Part shown: one piece after another, positions 45,961 to 55,902 of the stretch | Layout of the letters: each line of letters opens with the position of its first letter | Numbering within the stretch: position 1 is the first letter of the stretch | Assembly: GCA_951799405.1 (NCBI GenBank) | Contig: OX637344.1 | Span: forward strand, 13,888,001 to 13,952,000 | Reading direction: 5' to 3' | Origin: Agapetus fuscipes | Lineage: Eukaryota > Arthropoda > Insecta > Trichoptera > Glossosomatidae | Length of the DNA: 64,000 bases | Made by a program: the position numbers and the translations under genes | Notes under the pieces: generated by a model | What the model saw: only the letters and a program-made list of their open reading frames with translations | Database searches by the model: none | What the model was told of the DNA's origin: nothing

Positions 45961-46454
45961 GCAATAGTGGACCAGTTGGAGGATGGAGAAGGTTACTATA
46001 CCTTGGAAATGTTAATGATAAAATTAAATATTTCACAAACAATACATTTCATAGTGCCTACTACACTAATAAAAACCTAGGCAAAATGATTTACAACCAC
46101 AAGGATAGTAGCAGCAACATGGATGGTGGCGGAGTTTACAGTATTTCGTGTGCAGACTGCGACTCTGTGTATGTTGGACAGACCTCAAGATCAATTAATG
46201 TAAGATTCAAGGAGCACAATAGGGCATTTAGAGGTCTGTCTGCATATTCCGAAATGGCGGATCATTGCATCGAAAATGACCATACCTTTGGCATTGACGA
46301 TGTAAGGGTTCTGCATTCGGAATGTAAATACAGGCAACTAAATGCCCTAGAAACAATTGAAATTCATAAATGTAAGCAGAATGGCCCTATTGTAAATATT
46401 CAAATCCCTCTAGCTTCCCCCCTGCTCATTGCTCCTCTCCGCAATCCGCCATAA
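45933..46454 (+). pseudogene. Penelope-like GIY-YIG endonuclease domain
   Basis: In the other frame: NKYIYPHCNSGPV, FTNNTFHSAYYTNKNLGKMI, then GGGVYSISCADCDSVYVGQT, SRSINVRFKEHNRAF, YSEMADHCIENDHTFGID, LNALETIEIHKCKQNGPIVN. VYSI...YVGQT is the GIY-YIG equivalent, with the expected downstream R (SRSINVRFKEH) and E (ALETIEIHK). The two Cys upstream of it fit the CCHH-type finger of Penelope-like endonucleases. Probably fused to the transcriptase originally. Confidence 0.88.
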
Positions 46455-46785
46455 CCCAATCCTCTTAATTTTGGTTTTATTCTTTGTCATTTTGTTGTTA
46501 TTATTGTTATTTGTCTTTTTGTGTTGACTCAATAATTTTATTTGTGCTTTAAATATTTTATTTTATTTTATTTATTTTTTGACCCTCGGATGTTTGAATT
46601 AATTTATTGTAATTATTATATATTATTTTATGTTTTCTTTCTTTTAATTTTTGACTGTTGTATTTAATTTTAATTAAGTTCATATTTATTGTACCTATAC
46701 CTACCTATTTATTTGAATTTATATAATTTTGATCTATGGTTTGTTCTTAATAATTTTAATTTTTTATACATCACTCTTGATAATG

Positions 46786-46830
46786 GCCTGAATATTGAAG
46801 GTCGAAAGTACTCGAGATATTAAATATTAT
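46786..46830 (+). ncRNA. Degenerate hammerhead near the Penelope-like 3' end
   Basis: Stem I CTC/GAG, TTGATAA in place of CTGANGA, possible stem II GGCCT/AGGTC with a long loop, GAA, palindromic AGTACT. Two core changes make it doubtful as an active ribozyme, but its position and layout match the others. Confidence 0.45.
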
Positions 46831-46883
46831 TGTGAAAATAAACTACGTTAAACAATATCTACATATGTATGCCAACCATTCTA

Positions 46884-47133
46884 CAGTGGAGCCGCTGAGA
46901 GAATGAATTTCTGACAGGTCGTAATAGTATGAACGATGTAGCTTTGAAGAATTTACGATAATTTTAAAACGAAAAAAAAAATGTCGTTCTAACGCATAAT
47001 TATCTTTAAAAATAAATCATCATGTTAAATGGAAATATTTGTTATAATTTTGGGTCAAATGGAAAGTTAAATAAATTAGAAAACAACATATTTTTTTAAC
47101 TGTCAGAAATTCATTCTCTCAGCGGCTCCACTG
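46884..47133. mobile_element. MITE, Tc1/mariner-like (TA target)
   Basis: CAGTGGAGCCGCTGAGAGAA at left and TTCTCTCAGCGGCTCCACTG at right: ends perfect over at least 34 bp. TA at 46882-46883 and 47134-47135. 250 bp, no frame. Confidence 0.88.
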
Positions 47134-47141
47134 TAGTTTAA

Positions 47142-47521
47142 GTGGGGGTTTCCCAGCTCCCAAGGTACTCATTTCTTGTGAAGGCTGAGTAAATCTTGCC
47201 GGTATTTTATTTTGGGTTTGAAATAAACACCGAAAAGGGAAATCGTTTCCGACACCCTCGTTAAGATTCGAACCGCAGCTCTCGGCGGGATGTAAGCACT
47301 CTACAAACTGAGAATGGATGGAAAAAATGGATATCCGGTCGGTAGAGTGCTTGCATTCCATGCCGAGAGCTTGGGTTCGAATAATCCTACCAAAGGTGTT
47401 GGGGTCAGGTGGGCTTCGGGTCTTACTATAAAAATAAATAGGTTCACTCTTCTCACTCTTCACAGCATCGGGAAGAACGCGGCAAAGGGTGACACTATAT
47501 ATATGTAGCTTAGTTGCGTTT
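47142..47521. mobile_element. Two SINE-B copies head to head
   Basis: Minus copy 47142-47315 (GTGGGGGTTTCCCAGCTCCC to CTCTACAAACTGAG) and plus copy 47335-47521 (CCGGTCGGTAGAGTGCTTGC, TTGGGTTCGAATAATCC, ... TGTAGCTTAGTTGCG). Same head-to-head layout as 16440-16850. Confidence 0.7.
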
Positions 47522-48307
47522 GCATTCCAGGACAAGAGGGTGAACTGTCCAACATGTGTCTAGTAAGATGACAGTTGGAGGCCAGTATTTAACACTGTCC
47601 TCCACTGCCCTCGTCTGTTCTGACCGTCAGTAAGGTTTTTACCCCTTTCGGTTCACTCAACCGGATGTATAATTTCTTTGCAGATTTCCTTTTTCCCCTT
47701 TCTGCAATATTTTAAATGTATTTTTAATTATTCAAGTTCGCCTCGTTAAATTAAAAATTAAAAGCGAGGAAATAATTTTAAAGAACAAAACGATTATTTA
47801 TTTAGATAGTAGTTGAGCGAGTGTGACCTATTTATTTTTACAGGTGAGTGGGCCGATCTTACGCCAACCACTTCATTTGCGGTGGTTTGATCACCACCAA
47901 GGATGCCAGAATGAATTACTCATTTATACAATTTATGTTATTTCTTTACTTAGTATAATCCCCTCACCACATATTATAAGAGCTTAGTCTCTTTTGGTAA
48001 AATATAGAGTAGCAACAATTTAATCAATAATGTAATAGATTTAAGGGAAAAAATACATTAGAATTTTATTAACAATAAAACAATAATAATATTATAATTA
48101 TTTCAAATAAAAAAATGTAAAAAAACACAGTTTTTTAACATTTTTATTTAATAATGTAAAAATCGGTGTTGTCACAACATTACCAAGAGAACGCTAAACA
48201 GACGTGACGAGAAATAGTTAGTTGATTTCTTGATAATGTGTGTCATAACACCGAAAGCGCTCGAGAAAATAAATCAACTGATGAAGTTTTTTTTTAAATT
48301 ATTAATG
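47522..48307. other. Mostly unassigned
   Basis: A SINE-B scrap at 47828-47885 (TATTTATTTTTACAGGTGAG, CGCCAACCACTTCA). The rest is AT-rich with no gene. Confidence 0.4.
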
Positions 48308-48375
48308 ATTTACTTTTTCCCTTGTTACTCCTGTCTCAAGGGAAGGCAGCAAGAGTTGCAGGGTTTATATTTAAG
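48308..48375 (+). repeat. Fam-P fragment
   Basis: TTGTTACTCCTGTCTCAAGG, GAAGGCAGCAAGAGTTGCAG. Confidence 0.4.
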
Positions 48376-48458
48376 TATATTTTAGATTACTTAGTGGCAA
48401 TACACAACCGGTAAACTTTTATTTTGTTATACTTTTTAGTGTTAATCTATTTACACAG

Positions 48459-48687
48459 CAGTGGCGAAGGGTGCCATACAAGCCGGTTCCCATCGGCTTG
48501 CCTTTTAAAAAGATGTAACAAAGTAGTTAAAAAATATAGGCACAAAGTAAAAAAATACATTTAAAACCAAAGAAACAATACGTATTTTTTCCCCATTGAA
48601 ACCATGCAGTCTACGTTATTAAAATCTTTGCCTCTTTTTAAACGAGAAACCGATCGGAATCGGCTTGTATGGCACCCTTCGCCACTG
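48459..48687. mobile_element. MITE with CAGTGGCG ends
   Basis: CAGTGGCGAAGGGTGCCATA (continuing CAAGCCG) at left, and its inverse TATGGCACCCTTCGCCACTG at right. Internal ends CCCATCGGCTT and CGATCGGAATCGGCTT also pair. hAT-like first bases, but no 8 bp duplication, so the superfamily is open. Confidence 0.75.
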
Positions 48688-49189
48688 TGTGTAGTGAAAG
48701 GACATTTTTAAATATTTAAAAATTCTAATGGATAAAAACAGAGTTTTAATTCACTTTATCTATTTTATTTTGTTATTTGTTTGATATATGTTTAAAAAAG
48801 GAGTTAACTGCCGCATTGAAACAATTTTAATAAGTAGGCTATATTACTTAATTTATAAAAAAAATATTTGTGTTACAGTCTGTGGTCTCGAAATTACAAG
48901 TACTTAAATATATTTGGCAATAGCCTGGTGTTGATAAACAATACGTTATTTAAAAAATGTACTTGTTAGAAAAAACAATGGCGGAAAATTGACCTATTCA
49001 GTTCGTGAGTATTTCCAGTTTGAGAGCTCTCTATACCTTAAAGCTGTCGTTTTAAAACTAAACTTTATGGAGTATAAGAGTGGCATGAAAGTGAAAATTG
49101 CAAGAATATATTGTTATGTAAATATTAGAATAGGTATTAGCTATAACTATGCAATAAGAATCCTCATAAATATGTGTGGGTAGGAATCA
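48688..49189. other. AT-rich stretch without features
   Basis: Nothing supportable. Confidence 0.35.
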
Positions 49190-49500
49190 TTGAATAAAAT
49201 ACTTAAAGCATCGAGAAATAATGATTACTACGTCTTTCTGGAACTGTCTAGCGAATATAGTTCTAGATTGTACTATTTTGAAGAGTATAAAAAGGGTGCA
49301 AGTTGCTTGCAGAGCCAGTATCCTACGAGCTTTACAACTACATTGAACCAACTTAACCAGTGAACAGAAACCAAGTGTAATGGAATAGTCGAGACTATCT
49401 TTGTGAAAATAAATTATTAAAAGTGTAAAATAAACAACTGTATAAAAAGACCAGTATTTTTAATTGAAAGACTTTTGGAACCCTAAAATCGTAACATTAC
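49190..49500 (+). repeat. LTR-like module
   Basis: GAACTGTCTAGC, TATA box AGTATAAAAAGGGTGC at 49287, then GAGCCAGTATCC ~25 bp downstream as a likely transcript start, AATAAA at 49410, ending AAAATCGTAACA. Layout of a solo LTR; the left boundary is not certain. The following bases TTACGATTTTAGGATTCC invert the last 20. Confidence 0.4.
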
Positions 49501-49539
49501 GATTTTAGGATTCCAAAGACGAGTACATTTAAGGCTCAT

Positions 49540-49870
49540 GCATGCCTGTATTTGAAGGTGGCGTATCCGGACCAACGCGCAGCTGATGTCCGTGTTTCAA
49601 GATCCAAATAAAGTAACGGTAATGAAATCAAGAAGACTCCAGTGGGCCGGACATGTAGCACGTGCAGAGGACATCAGTCTTAGATGGTGCCCCCTCAGGT
49701 GGACCACTCGGACGTCCCAGGATGCAGTGGGCAGACAACGTTGAAGCCAACACCGAAGTTCTGGGAGTGAGGGGGGACCATGGAGGAAAGCAGCACAAGA
49801 CAGAGAGCCCTGGAGGATTGTGGTGCGGGAGGCCCTGAGCCTTCAAGGCTTATGAGCCGAAGAAAGTAAA
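49540..49870 (+). mobile_element. LINE C-terminal fragment, frame-damaged
   Basis: Frame reads LMSVFQDPNKVTVMKSRRLQ, WAGHVARAEDISL, then after a shift PLGRPRMQWADNVEANTEV-like and EGGPWRKAAQDREPWRIVVR, EALSLQGL. Recognisable as the last domain of an RTE-type LINE. Confidence 0.7.
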
Positions 49871-49887
49871 AGTAGTTAATGCCCAAA

Positions 49888-50070
49888 AACAGGCACGTGT
49901 AAGATCCCTCTTACACATGCTGTATTTGTACATAAAAATAAACTAAACCTCACATGAACATAGCCTTTGCAACTCTCGCTGCCTTCCTCTGAAACCGGCA
50001 TTGGCAATCGTGAGCAAAATTTTTACAGAATGGGGGTCAGCCTCATACCAAACTATTAGTCAAGGAAAAG
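49888..50070 (-). repeat. Fam-P repeat, 3' end missing
   Basis: AAACAGGCACGTGTAAGATC to AACTATTAGTCAAGGAAA. Confidence 0.65.
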
Positions 50071-50194
50071 CGACCTCATTGTAACGATGCTATGGTTACC
50101 AATAACAATATAAGGATAATTATTATGGAAGTTTATTGATTTATTACAAATAGCTTTCAACTTGGCTTAACACAAATTGAAAGGAATATACATT

Positions 50195-50395
50195 TTGCAA
50201 CATAGATTGAAACGTTTGATCTGTAGTTGGTGAAATATAATAACATTTGTGGTTTGCTCTCCATGCGTGTATATTTATCAGCAGGCACGTGTACGTTTGC
50301 GCTTTCACATGCTGTGGAATTCCAAAAGAAAACCGAAACGAAAAATAAACATAAACTCTGCAATTCTTGCCGGTTTTCTCTAAAACAGGAGTGTA
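50195..50395 (-). repeat. Fam-P repeat, diverged
   Basis: TTTGCAACATAGATTG, GCAGGCACGTGTACGTTTGC, CTGCAATTCTTGCCGG, TAAAACAGGAGTG. Confidence 0.55.
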
Positions 50396-50461
50396 ATTAA
50401 TAAAATGTTAATCTATATTTTAAAGTATTTATAGTAAACTTCATGGGAGCTTAATAATCTG

Positions 50462-50660
50462 TAATCTAAGTTGCAAATATTTTTTTTATTTTTTTTTAGT
50501 ATTGATTCATGGGACAAGTTCGCGCTAAGACATTCTGTATGTGCAACAAAATAAAGACCCAGATCTAAAATGAGCATTACCTAACCCTGCAACTTCTGCC
50601 GACCTTCCCTGAAGCAGGGGTGACTTTGGAAAAATGAACCAATTTTTACAGAATGAGTCT
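50462..50660 (-). repeat. Fam-P repeat, diverged
   Basis: GTAATCTAAGTTGCAAATAT, AAGTTCGCGCTAAGACATTC, CTGCCGACCTTCCCTGAAGC, GAACCAATTTTTACAGAATG. Confidence 0.6.
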
Positions 50661-50736
50661 TTAGACGTGTACAAATTTATTTTTAAGGTTATGTCTATAG
50701 TTTTATAAACTTAAAAGTTATTTATTATTTGTATCT

Positions 50737-50985
50737 ATTCTTTGACTTATTGGTTGGTATGAGGCTGACCACCCATTCAGTAAAAATGGTTCACTTTGTC
50801 AATGTCACCAATGTTTCAGAGAAGGTCGGAAGAAGTTGCAGAGCTTATGTTTATTTGAGGTTTGGATTTTAATTTGTAATTACACTTGCAGCATTTGTAA
50901 GCGAACTTACATGAGTATTTTTGTGGGCATGCATTTAATATGGATTTAAAATGTTGATATATCTTTGCAATTTCGATTATAGTTT
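50737..50985 (+). repeat. Fam-P repeat, full length
   Basis: TTCTTTGACTTATTGGTTGG start, complete core, AATTTCGATTATAG end (tail eroded). Confidence 0.7.
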
Positions 50986-51086
50986 AAACGGTATTATTTC
51001 CATTTTTTTAAACAAAAAAGAAAGAGTCTTTTTATTCATAAGATAATTATAACAGCAATATAAGGTCGATATTTTTGTCAACAAGC

Positions 51087-51340
51087 CGTCCCCCCAATGC
51101 TTGTTTTGATTATCTTCCATTTGATTCAAAGGTGACCTTTCAATGAAATTGCCTTAAGAATCACATTCTAAACAATCTGAGCTAAGAAAACAACGTAAAA
51201 CACGATAATGTGAGAGTTGTTTAAAATATTTTTAAAATCAATTTCCAGTTTCATAAGACACATTGGTCCAGTATACATTTAAACATTTCTCATGTGAAAT
51301 TACTTATGATGGACATAAAACAAACTAGCACGAAGGGGAC
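51087..51340. mobile_element. MITE-E2
   Basis: GTCCCCCCAATGCTTGTTTT at left; AAACAAACTAGCACGAAGGG at right; internal TAAGACACATTGGTCCAGTA. Confidence 0.65.
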
Positions 51341-51861
51341 GTGTTGACACCTAAATCTAAAATACGTATTGAGAATGAATTAATAATCATAATAAAAAAA
51401 AATTTAATACCTTAAGTTTAAAATAAAAAGCGCTTTTTCAAATCGTCATTTTGGCGGACTTCTCCAGTGTCACAAAAGTCATTCTTTTGTCACAGTGGCA
51501 AAAAAACTCAGCCTTCGTAGTTGCCTGGGTAGGTGCAACATTTAAACACAGCCTGAGACTCGGAAAGCTCGCTGATGTACTTGCAAAAAGCTCACATCAC
51601 AACAATCACATTCAAAACTGAAAACCAACACTGGCAAACTGAAATTTCAACACTGAAACATTGCATTGTGTATGATCACTTTTTTAACAAGTGTTTTTGG
51701 GAGAATTTGTGTCGTTTGAAGGTTTTATTTTGGGGTAAAGATGTGACGCGATTCCCACCGACGCCCATCCACCGCGCGGCTCCACACAGAACTGAGTGTT
51801 TCTGGGGAAAACTCGCAAAATTCCCCGACATTTTCAGGAAAAGTCCCGACACACATATTTT
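51341..51861. other. Unassigned stretch
   Basis: 51735-51850 is GC-richer (GCGATTCCCACCGACGCCCA, CCACCGCGCGGC) but lacks a splice-bounded frame. Confidence 0.35.
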
Positions 51862-51925
51862 GACCGATCCGCAGTCTATTGATAACGCTTCGGACTCGGA
51901 AATGGAAGGTCGTGGGCTAGAAGTG
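51862..51925 (+). repeat. SINE-A head fragment
   Basis: GACCGATCCGCAGTCTATTG, ACGCTTCGGACTCGGAAATG, GAAGGTCGTGGG; stops at the B box and joins a Fam-P scrap. Confidence 0.6.
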
Positions 51926-51944
51926 AACCATTTTTACAGCAGGC

Positions 51945-52110
51945 TCGTGCATAGGTTTAGGCAAATATTATTGACTGAAGTGCAAGCGATGACTTCGATT
52001 GAGCTTAAATTTTGAATTTTAAATCTGAATATGGTTTTTTTACAATATATTGCCTACCTATTAGGCGCATGTGCCTCTATGGGATGCACGTCCCTGTTTT
52101 ACAGTGAAAT
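51945..52110 (+). repeat. Dispersed repeat ending ATGGGATGCACGTCC
   Basis: CGTGCATAGGTTTAGGCAAA, TTAAATTTTGAATTTTAAAT, TATATTGCCTACCTATTAGG, CATGTGCCTCTATGGGATGC. Second copy at 60851-61052, where the insertion site is visible. Confidence 0.6.
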
Positions 52111-52149
52111 GAAATGAAAACTTCTACATAAGCTACAGGATTTTACCAC

Positions 52150-52420
52150 CTTTTTCACCATTCCGCCAGGGGTGGCCAGAGCCTCTGCAGATTCGGATTC
52201 ATTTTTACTATCCTTGCATACCTCTTTCAATTCATTCACATCCATCACCTGTTTCATACATTTCATTCTCTTACATTCTCTTTGTACCTATATATCCTAT
52301 TCTTTCACAATTTCATTAATCTGATGCAACCATGTCTTCATTTTCCTCTTTTCCCTTCCATATTTACAGTCTTCCGTAGTCCATTATGTAGAGTTCTATT
52401 TTATCTGCTAATTTTCCTTT
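52150..52420 (-). mobile_element. LINE-G fragment
   Basis: Reverse complement carries GTGATGGATGTGAATGAATT, GAAAGAGGTATGCAAGGATA and GCTCTGGCCACCCCTGGCGG in LINE-G order. Confidence 0.55.
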
Positions 52421-52434
52421 TTTATTAAGAAATC

Positions 52435-52735
52435 TTGCGCGGGAAACTCCCTAGATTTCAGAGACTCCAGGGATAGAGACTCTAGGGACTTTTTGACACT
52501 TATTGTGTGTTTACGAGCTTGGTCGTCGCTACAAAGCGCCAGTACTCAAGCAATACCCAGTTGCTGTAAGGCTGGATGAACCTTTGGTGACCGGTCTTTG
52601 GTATAGGTATATGAATTTTTCAACCCAGTGAAGAGCATATTTGAAAATATAAATGGTATTTTTTTTTTTACTCCGCCGGGATTCGAACCCACAACCTTCC
52701 ATTTACGAGTCAGAAGTGTTAACCACTGGTCATCC
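52435..52735 (-). mobile_element. SINE-A with tail module ii, inside LINE-G sequence
   Basis: AAGAAATCTTGCGCGGGAAA, CTCCCTAGATTTCAGAGACT at left (module ii, with a small duplication); body and head (ATTCGAACCCACAACCTTCC, ACGAGTCAGAAGTGTTAACC) at right. Confidence 0.8.
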
Positions 52736-53065
52736 ATTCTTTCACAATTTCATGAATCTAATCCAGCCATACTATTTCTTTCACTGTTTAACCATATATT
52801 TTGTTTTTTTGTTTTTCTTTTTTCTCATATATTTCTTCACATATTTTCATATATTTCTGCATTTTTGTATTTTTCTATGTGCTTTTTATACTGATGTATT
52901 TTTTTATGGCTGGTCATGTATTGCACCCTCCACATGACCAAGCTGGAATAAACACTTATTATTATTTTTCTTGGTCTTTACTTTCCTCTTTTCGCTTCCA
53001 CATTTTCTCTGTCATCCGTAGTTTATGTAGAGTTCAATTTAGTCTGCTAATGCCCCCTTTTTTTT
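52736..53065 (-). repeat. LINE-G remnants
   Basis: TCATCCATTCTTTCACAATT repeats 52300-52320, and TTGGTCTTTACTTTCCTCTT, TCTGTCATCCGTAGTTTATG, GTAGAGTTCAATTTAGTCTG repeat 52340-52420. So a second copy of the same LINE piece, interspersed with T-rich sequence. Confidence 0.45.
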
Positions 53066-53067
53066 AA

Positions 53068-53108
53068 AGAAATCCTGTGCGGGAGACTCCCTAGATTTCA
53101 GAGGCTCA
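53068..53108 (-). repeat. SINE-A tail ii end fragment
   Basis: AAGAAATCCTGTGCGGGAGA, CTCCCTAGATTTCAGAGGCT, nothing further. Confidence 0.6.
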
Positions 53109-53119
53109 TAGTGATATTC

Positions 53120-53365
53120 AGTCTACTGCTCATGTCCCTGCATGTTTTCCCTACATTCAGGGATATTTCCCCACGCCTGGTATACGCTTTAATTTCTGAT
53201 GTTTTCCCTGCTGAGGGGGGGAGGGGGCGGCCAGGACCCAGGCTGTTTACGGGACCCGCGAAACTGCGCACGCGCGGCTCACTGACCCACACATACACCA
53301 ACCCACATAAACATTGAGTGATAACATTTGTGGAGACGAAACTAGCTTACGGCACTGTAACATAC
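53120..53365. repeat. Repeat related to the 21 kb minisatellite locus
   Basis: GTTTTCCCTACATTCAGGGA and GTTTTCCCTGCTGAGGGGGG resemble the 21 kb unit. The right flank CTTACGGCACTGTAACATAC matches CTTGGCATTGTAACATACTA at 21574, just before the SINE-A/5S head in both places. Confidence 0.45.
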
Positions 53366-53369
53366 TATT

Positions 53370-54030
53370 TTGACCGGTCTGTAGTCTAGTGGTAACGCTT
53401 CGGACTACCAGCGGAGCACAAAAAATAAACCATGTCGACGGTTAAAAGGCAGCAGGGCATAAGCGACATAAATTAAATTGTTGAGATGGAAAACTTATTT
53501 TTTGTTTTATCATATCGTTAAAATCAAAATAGCTCTAAAATTTAACAATAAAGGCATTTATTGGTATTCATATTAATGTGGTTTTCCGATTTTTTTTATG
53601 TCACAAGCGTCTTTAGGACAAAAAAGGCCAAAATCTTATCGGTAGCACCAAAACTATACTTCGAAAACGCAGTTGTTTGCTTGGGCATAAACAACGCAAA
53701 AATCATTGTAGAGCTATGGGATATTTCAAGTAGGATAGCATTCATAACTCATTTTTGACCAATATGTCGCTTATGCCCAACTGCCTTTTAACCGCCGATG
53801 TATATCTTCAAATATGCTCTTCGCTGGGTTCAAAAAGTCATATACCTATACCAAAGGTCCATCCAGCCTTTTTTTAACTCTTTAATCATGTGAATTCCAT
53901 CCAGCCTTATAGCAACAGGGTCTTGATTGAGAATTGGCGCTTTCTTTTGGGATGACCCGCGAGCTCGCAGAGGGCTCTTGAGGTGTGATTCACACAAATA
54001 CAGCGCTCATTAAAATCACCCTGATATTTA
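53370..54030 (+). mobile_element. SINE-A with tail module i, split by MITE-2
   Basis: Head GACCGGTCTGTAGTCTAGTG, then the B-box segment deleted (CTACCAGCGGAGCACA). Body resumes after the MITE at CTTCAAATATGCTCTTCGCT; tail GCAGAGGGCTCTTGAGGTGT, ATACAGCGCTCA. Confidence 0.75.
53434..53802. mobile_element. MITE-2, intact
   Basis: TCGACGGTTAAAAGGCAGCA, GGGCATAAGCGACAT at left; the inverse ATGTCGCTTATGCCCA, ACTGCCTTTTAACCGCCGA at right. About 370 bp. Used to define the copy at 1334. Confidence 0.8.
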
Positions 54031-54147
54031 TATATTTTGATGAGGCTCACTTGTCACTGAACCTGTCAACCGCAAAGCTGTCAAATACCACAGACTACTT
54101 GATAATCATGTAAAACACTATGTTTTCTTTTTATTTCTTTACGATAC

Positions 54148-54406
54148 CCTTTCTTGACTTATCGGTTGGTATGCGGCTGACCCCCCATGCTGTAGAAAAT
54201 GGTTCACTTTGCCAATGTCACCCCTGTTTCAGGAAAGGTCGGCAGGAGTTGTAGGGTGTATGTCCATTTGAGATTTGGTTTTTATGTTGTAGGTTCACAT
54301 GCGGCATGCGCAAGTGCGAACTTGTACGTGTCTGCTTGTGAGAATGCATGTAATGTGAATCCCCAATGTTACATATCTTTGCAACTTAGATTAGATTAGA
54401 TAAGAT
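54148..54406 (+). repeat. Fam-P repeat, full length
   Basis: TTTCTTGACTTATCGGTTGG start; tail TTAGATTAGATTAGATAAGAT. Very close to the copies at 25692 and 43395. Confidence 0.8.
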
Positions 54407-54434
54407 ACCCAATAATTACACATGCCGTAATGAT

Positions 54435-54700
54435 ATAACAGTGATCCCCAACTTGAAGGCGATTAGGGGGAAAATTACGTAGGAGGCGATTGGGGGTGAT
54501 ACGCCGATAGGGGAGCGATAATCCCCTGAAACCTGTGCCTACACCCCGTCGACGGTTATTTGTTGGATAGGCAACCGTTTTTATCGAATTTTACGCATAA
54601 GGGGGCGATAGGCTTATACATATATTACTCATAAAGGGCGATGGGCGAAAAAATAATGTCATTTCTCTTTCGAAATTGACAAATTGCAACGCCATTGTTA
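54435..54700 (+). repeat. Possible hAT-type end and low-complexity block
   Basis: CAGTGATCCCCAACTTGAAG resembles hAT-type ends, followed by GGGGGCGAT-type repeats (six occurrences to 54650). No opposite end found. Confidence 0.3.
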
Positions 54701-54717
54701 TGGCATTTTCTCATATT

Positions 54718-54990
54718 TTAAGAAATCCTGTGTGGGAGACTCCCTAGATTTCAGAGACTCTAAGGGTCTATGACACTTGTTGTAGTGCCGCAGAGGTGTT
54801 AACGAGCTTAGTCGTCGCTACAAAGCGCCAATACTCAAGCAAGACCCAGTTGCTGTAAGGCTGGATGGACCTTCAGTGACCAGTCTTTGAAAATATAAAT
54901 GGTAAGTATTTTTTTGTGCTCCGCCGGGATTCGAACCCACAACCTTCCATTAACGAATCAGAAGTGTTAACCACTAGACTACGGAACGGT
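54718..54990 (-). mobile_element. SINE-A with tail module ii
   Basis: AAGAAATCCTGTGTGGGAGA, TCTAAGGGTCTATGACACTT, GTTGTAGTGCCGCAGAGGTG at left; B-box inverse GGATTCGAACCCACA and ACTAGACTACGGAACGG at right. A small deletion in the body. Confidence 0.85.
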
Positions 54991-55157
54991 CAATTACAAC
55001 GCGTGCGCACGTTTTTCGCGCAGTAAAGACATTTTAATAATGCCAACAATGCATATCTAACAACTGTGCCCTTAATGTTCCTTTTGCCTGCAGGGTGGTG
55101 ACACTTGGAGTATCATTGCTCTCTTTGTAACTAACGATTATGTTGATGTATGTTGAA

Positions 55158-55417
55158 ACAGATCGCCACCTTAAAGGTAAAATAAAACTGAATAAGTGCT
55201 GATTCACTGATTTGAGAAATCTTGCATAAAACGTTTTACTGGGAGTAACTTGTCATAGTAAGTGAACTTGTTTTAAGTATGTGGTCATGAAAAACTTCTA
55301 AACTACAGGATTTTCACGCTGTTTTCGTGTTTTTTTCGTGGAAAATAAGAAAAAGGTGCATTTAACCTTAGAAACCCATGTTTGTTAAATACGCCACCTA
55401 TTCAGTTTAGCCTTTAA
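55158..55417. mobile_element. MITE-Z, intact
   Basis: ATCGCCACCTTAAAGGTAAA at left, CACCTATTCAGTTTAGCCTTTAA at right, full core (TGATTCACTGATTTGAGAAA, AGTAAGTGAACT, GTCATGAAAAACTTCTAAAC, TACGCCACC). Confidence 0.8.
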
Positions 55418-55425
55418 TCTTATCT

Positions 55426-55580
55426 AATCTAAGTTGCAAAGATATGATGTAACATCGGGTATTCACATTATTTGCATTTTCAACAAGCAGGCACTTATAA
55501 GTTCGCGCTTGTATATGCCGTATGTGAATCTACAACATAAAAAACCAAATCTGAAATGAACATACACCATGCAACTCTTA
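55426..55580 (-). repeat. Fam-P 3' part
   Basis: TCTAATCTAAGTTGCAAAGA to TACACCATGCAACTCTTA. It abuts MITE-Z. Confidence 0.65.
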
Positions 55581-55670
55581 AAATATCGATATACAGGTTA
55601 CGAATGTTAAAACAAATTTTAACGCAAGAAAACTATGTGCAATATAGACATTTCCTAATGTTATAGGGTT

Positions 55671-55703
55671 GGGCTGCGTAGCAGCCAGGGGCGGAGCCCC
55701 TAG
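55671..55703. other. Two perfect GC hairpins in tandem
   Basis: GGCTGC-GTA-GCAGCC (55672-55686), one A, then GGGGC-GGA-GCCCC (55688-55700) and TAG. Strikingly GC-rich in an AT-rich setting. Each is a perfect stem with a 3 nt loop. No frame around it. Confidence 0.85.
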
Positions 55704-55902
55704 TTGAGATATAGCGTCTCCTTGCGTCAAAATTGTTTCGACTCCGCCACATTATAACTCAATGCACGTAAAATACCTAGACCACACTCACACTTACGCA
55801 ACACCGTGTCGGTGTGAGTTTGATTCAGGATTTTGCTGTACCTATTTATATTCAGATATTCCATATGTTAGTACATCAACTTAGTGTAGAAGCTCTTTTT
55901 TT

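Larger units (their letters stand above)
45449..46854 (+). mobile_element. Penelope-like element, 5'-truncated
   Basis: 1.4 kb, framed by the exact 11 bp duplication ATATCTACATA at 45438-45448 and 46855-46865. Codes for the C-terminal part of the reverse transcriptase and a GIY-YIG endonuclease in two overlapping frames, followed by a ~400 bp AT-rich 3' region that carries a degenerate hammerhead and ends GTGAAAATAAACTACG. Confidence 0.9.

Noticed and set aside
48459..48687. hAT assignment of the CAGTGGCG MITE
   Set aside because: Ends look hAT-like but the flanking 8 bp (TTACACAG, TGTGTAGT) do not match, so the superfamily was left open.
49190..49500. Host gene promoter at TATAAAAAG (49287)
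   Set aside because: Followed within 130 bp by AATAAA and flanked by LTR-like ends; better read as a solo LTR.
52628..53067. Overlapping 88-94 codon Phe-rich frames
   Set aside because: T-rich low complexity around LINE-G remnants; no start context, hydrophobic composition explained by T runs.
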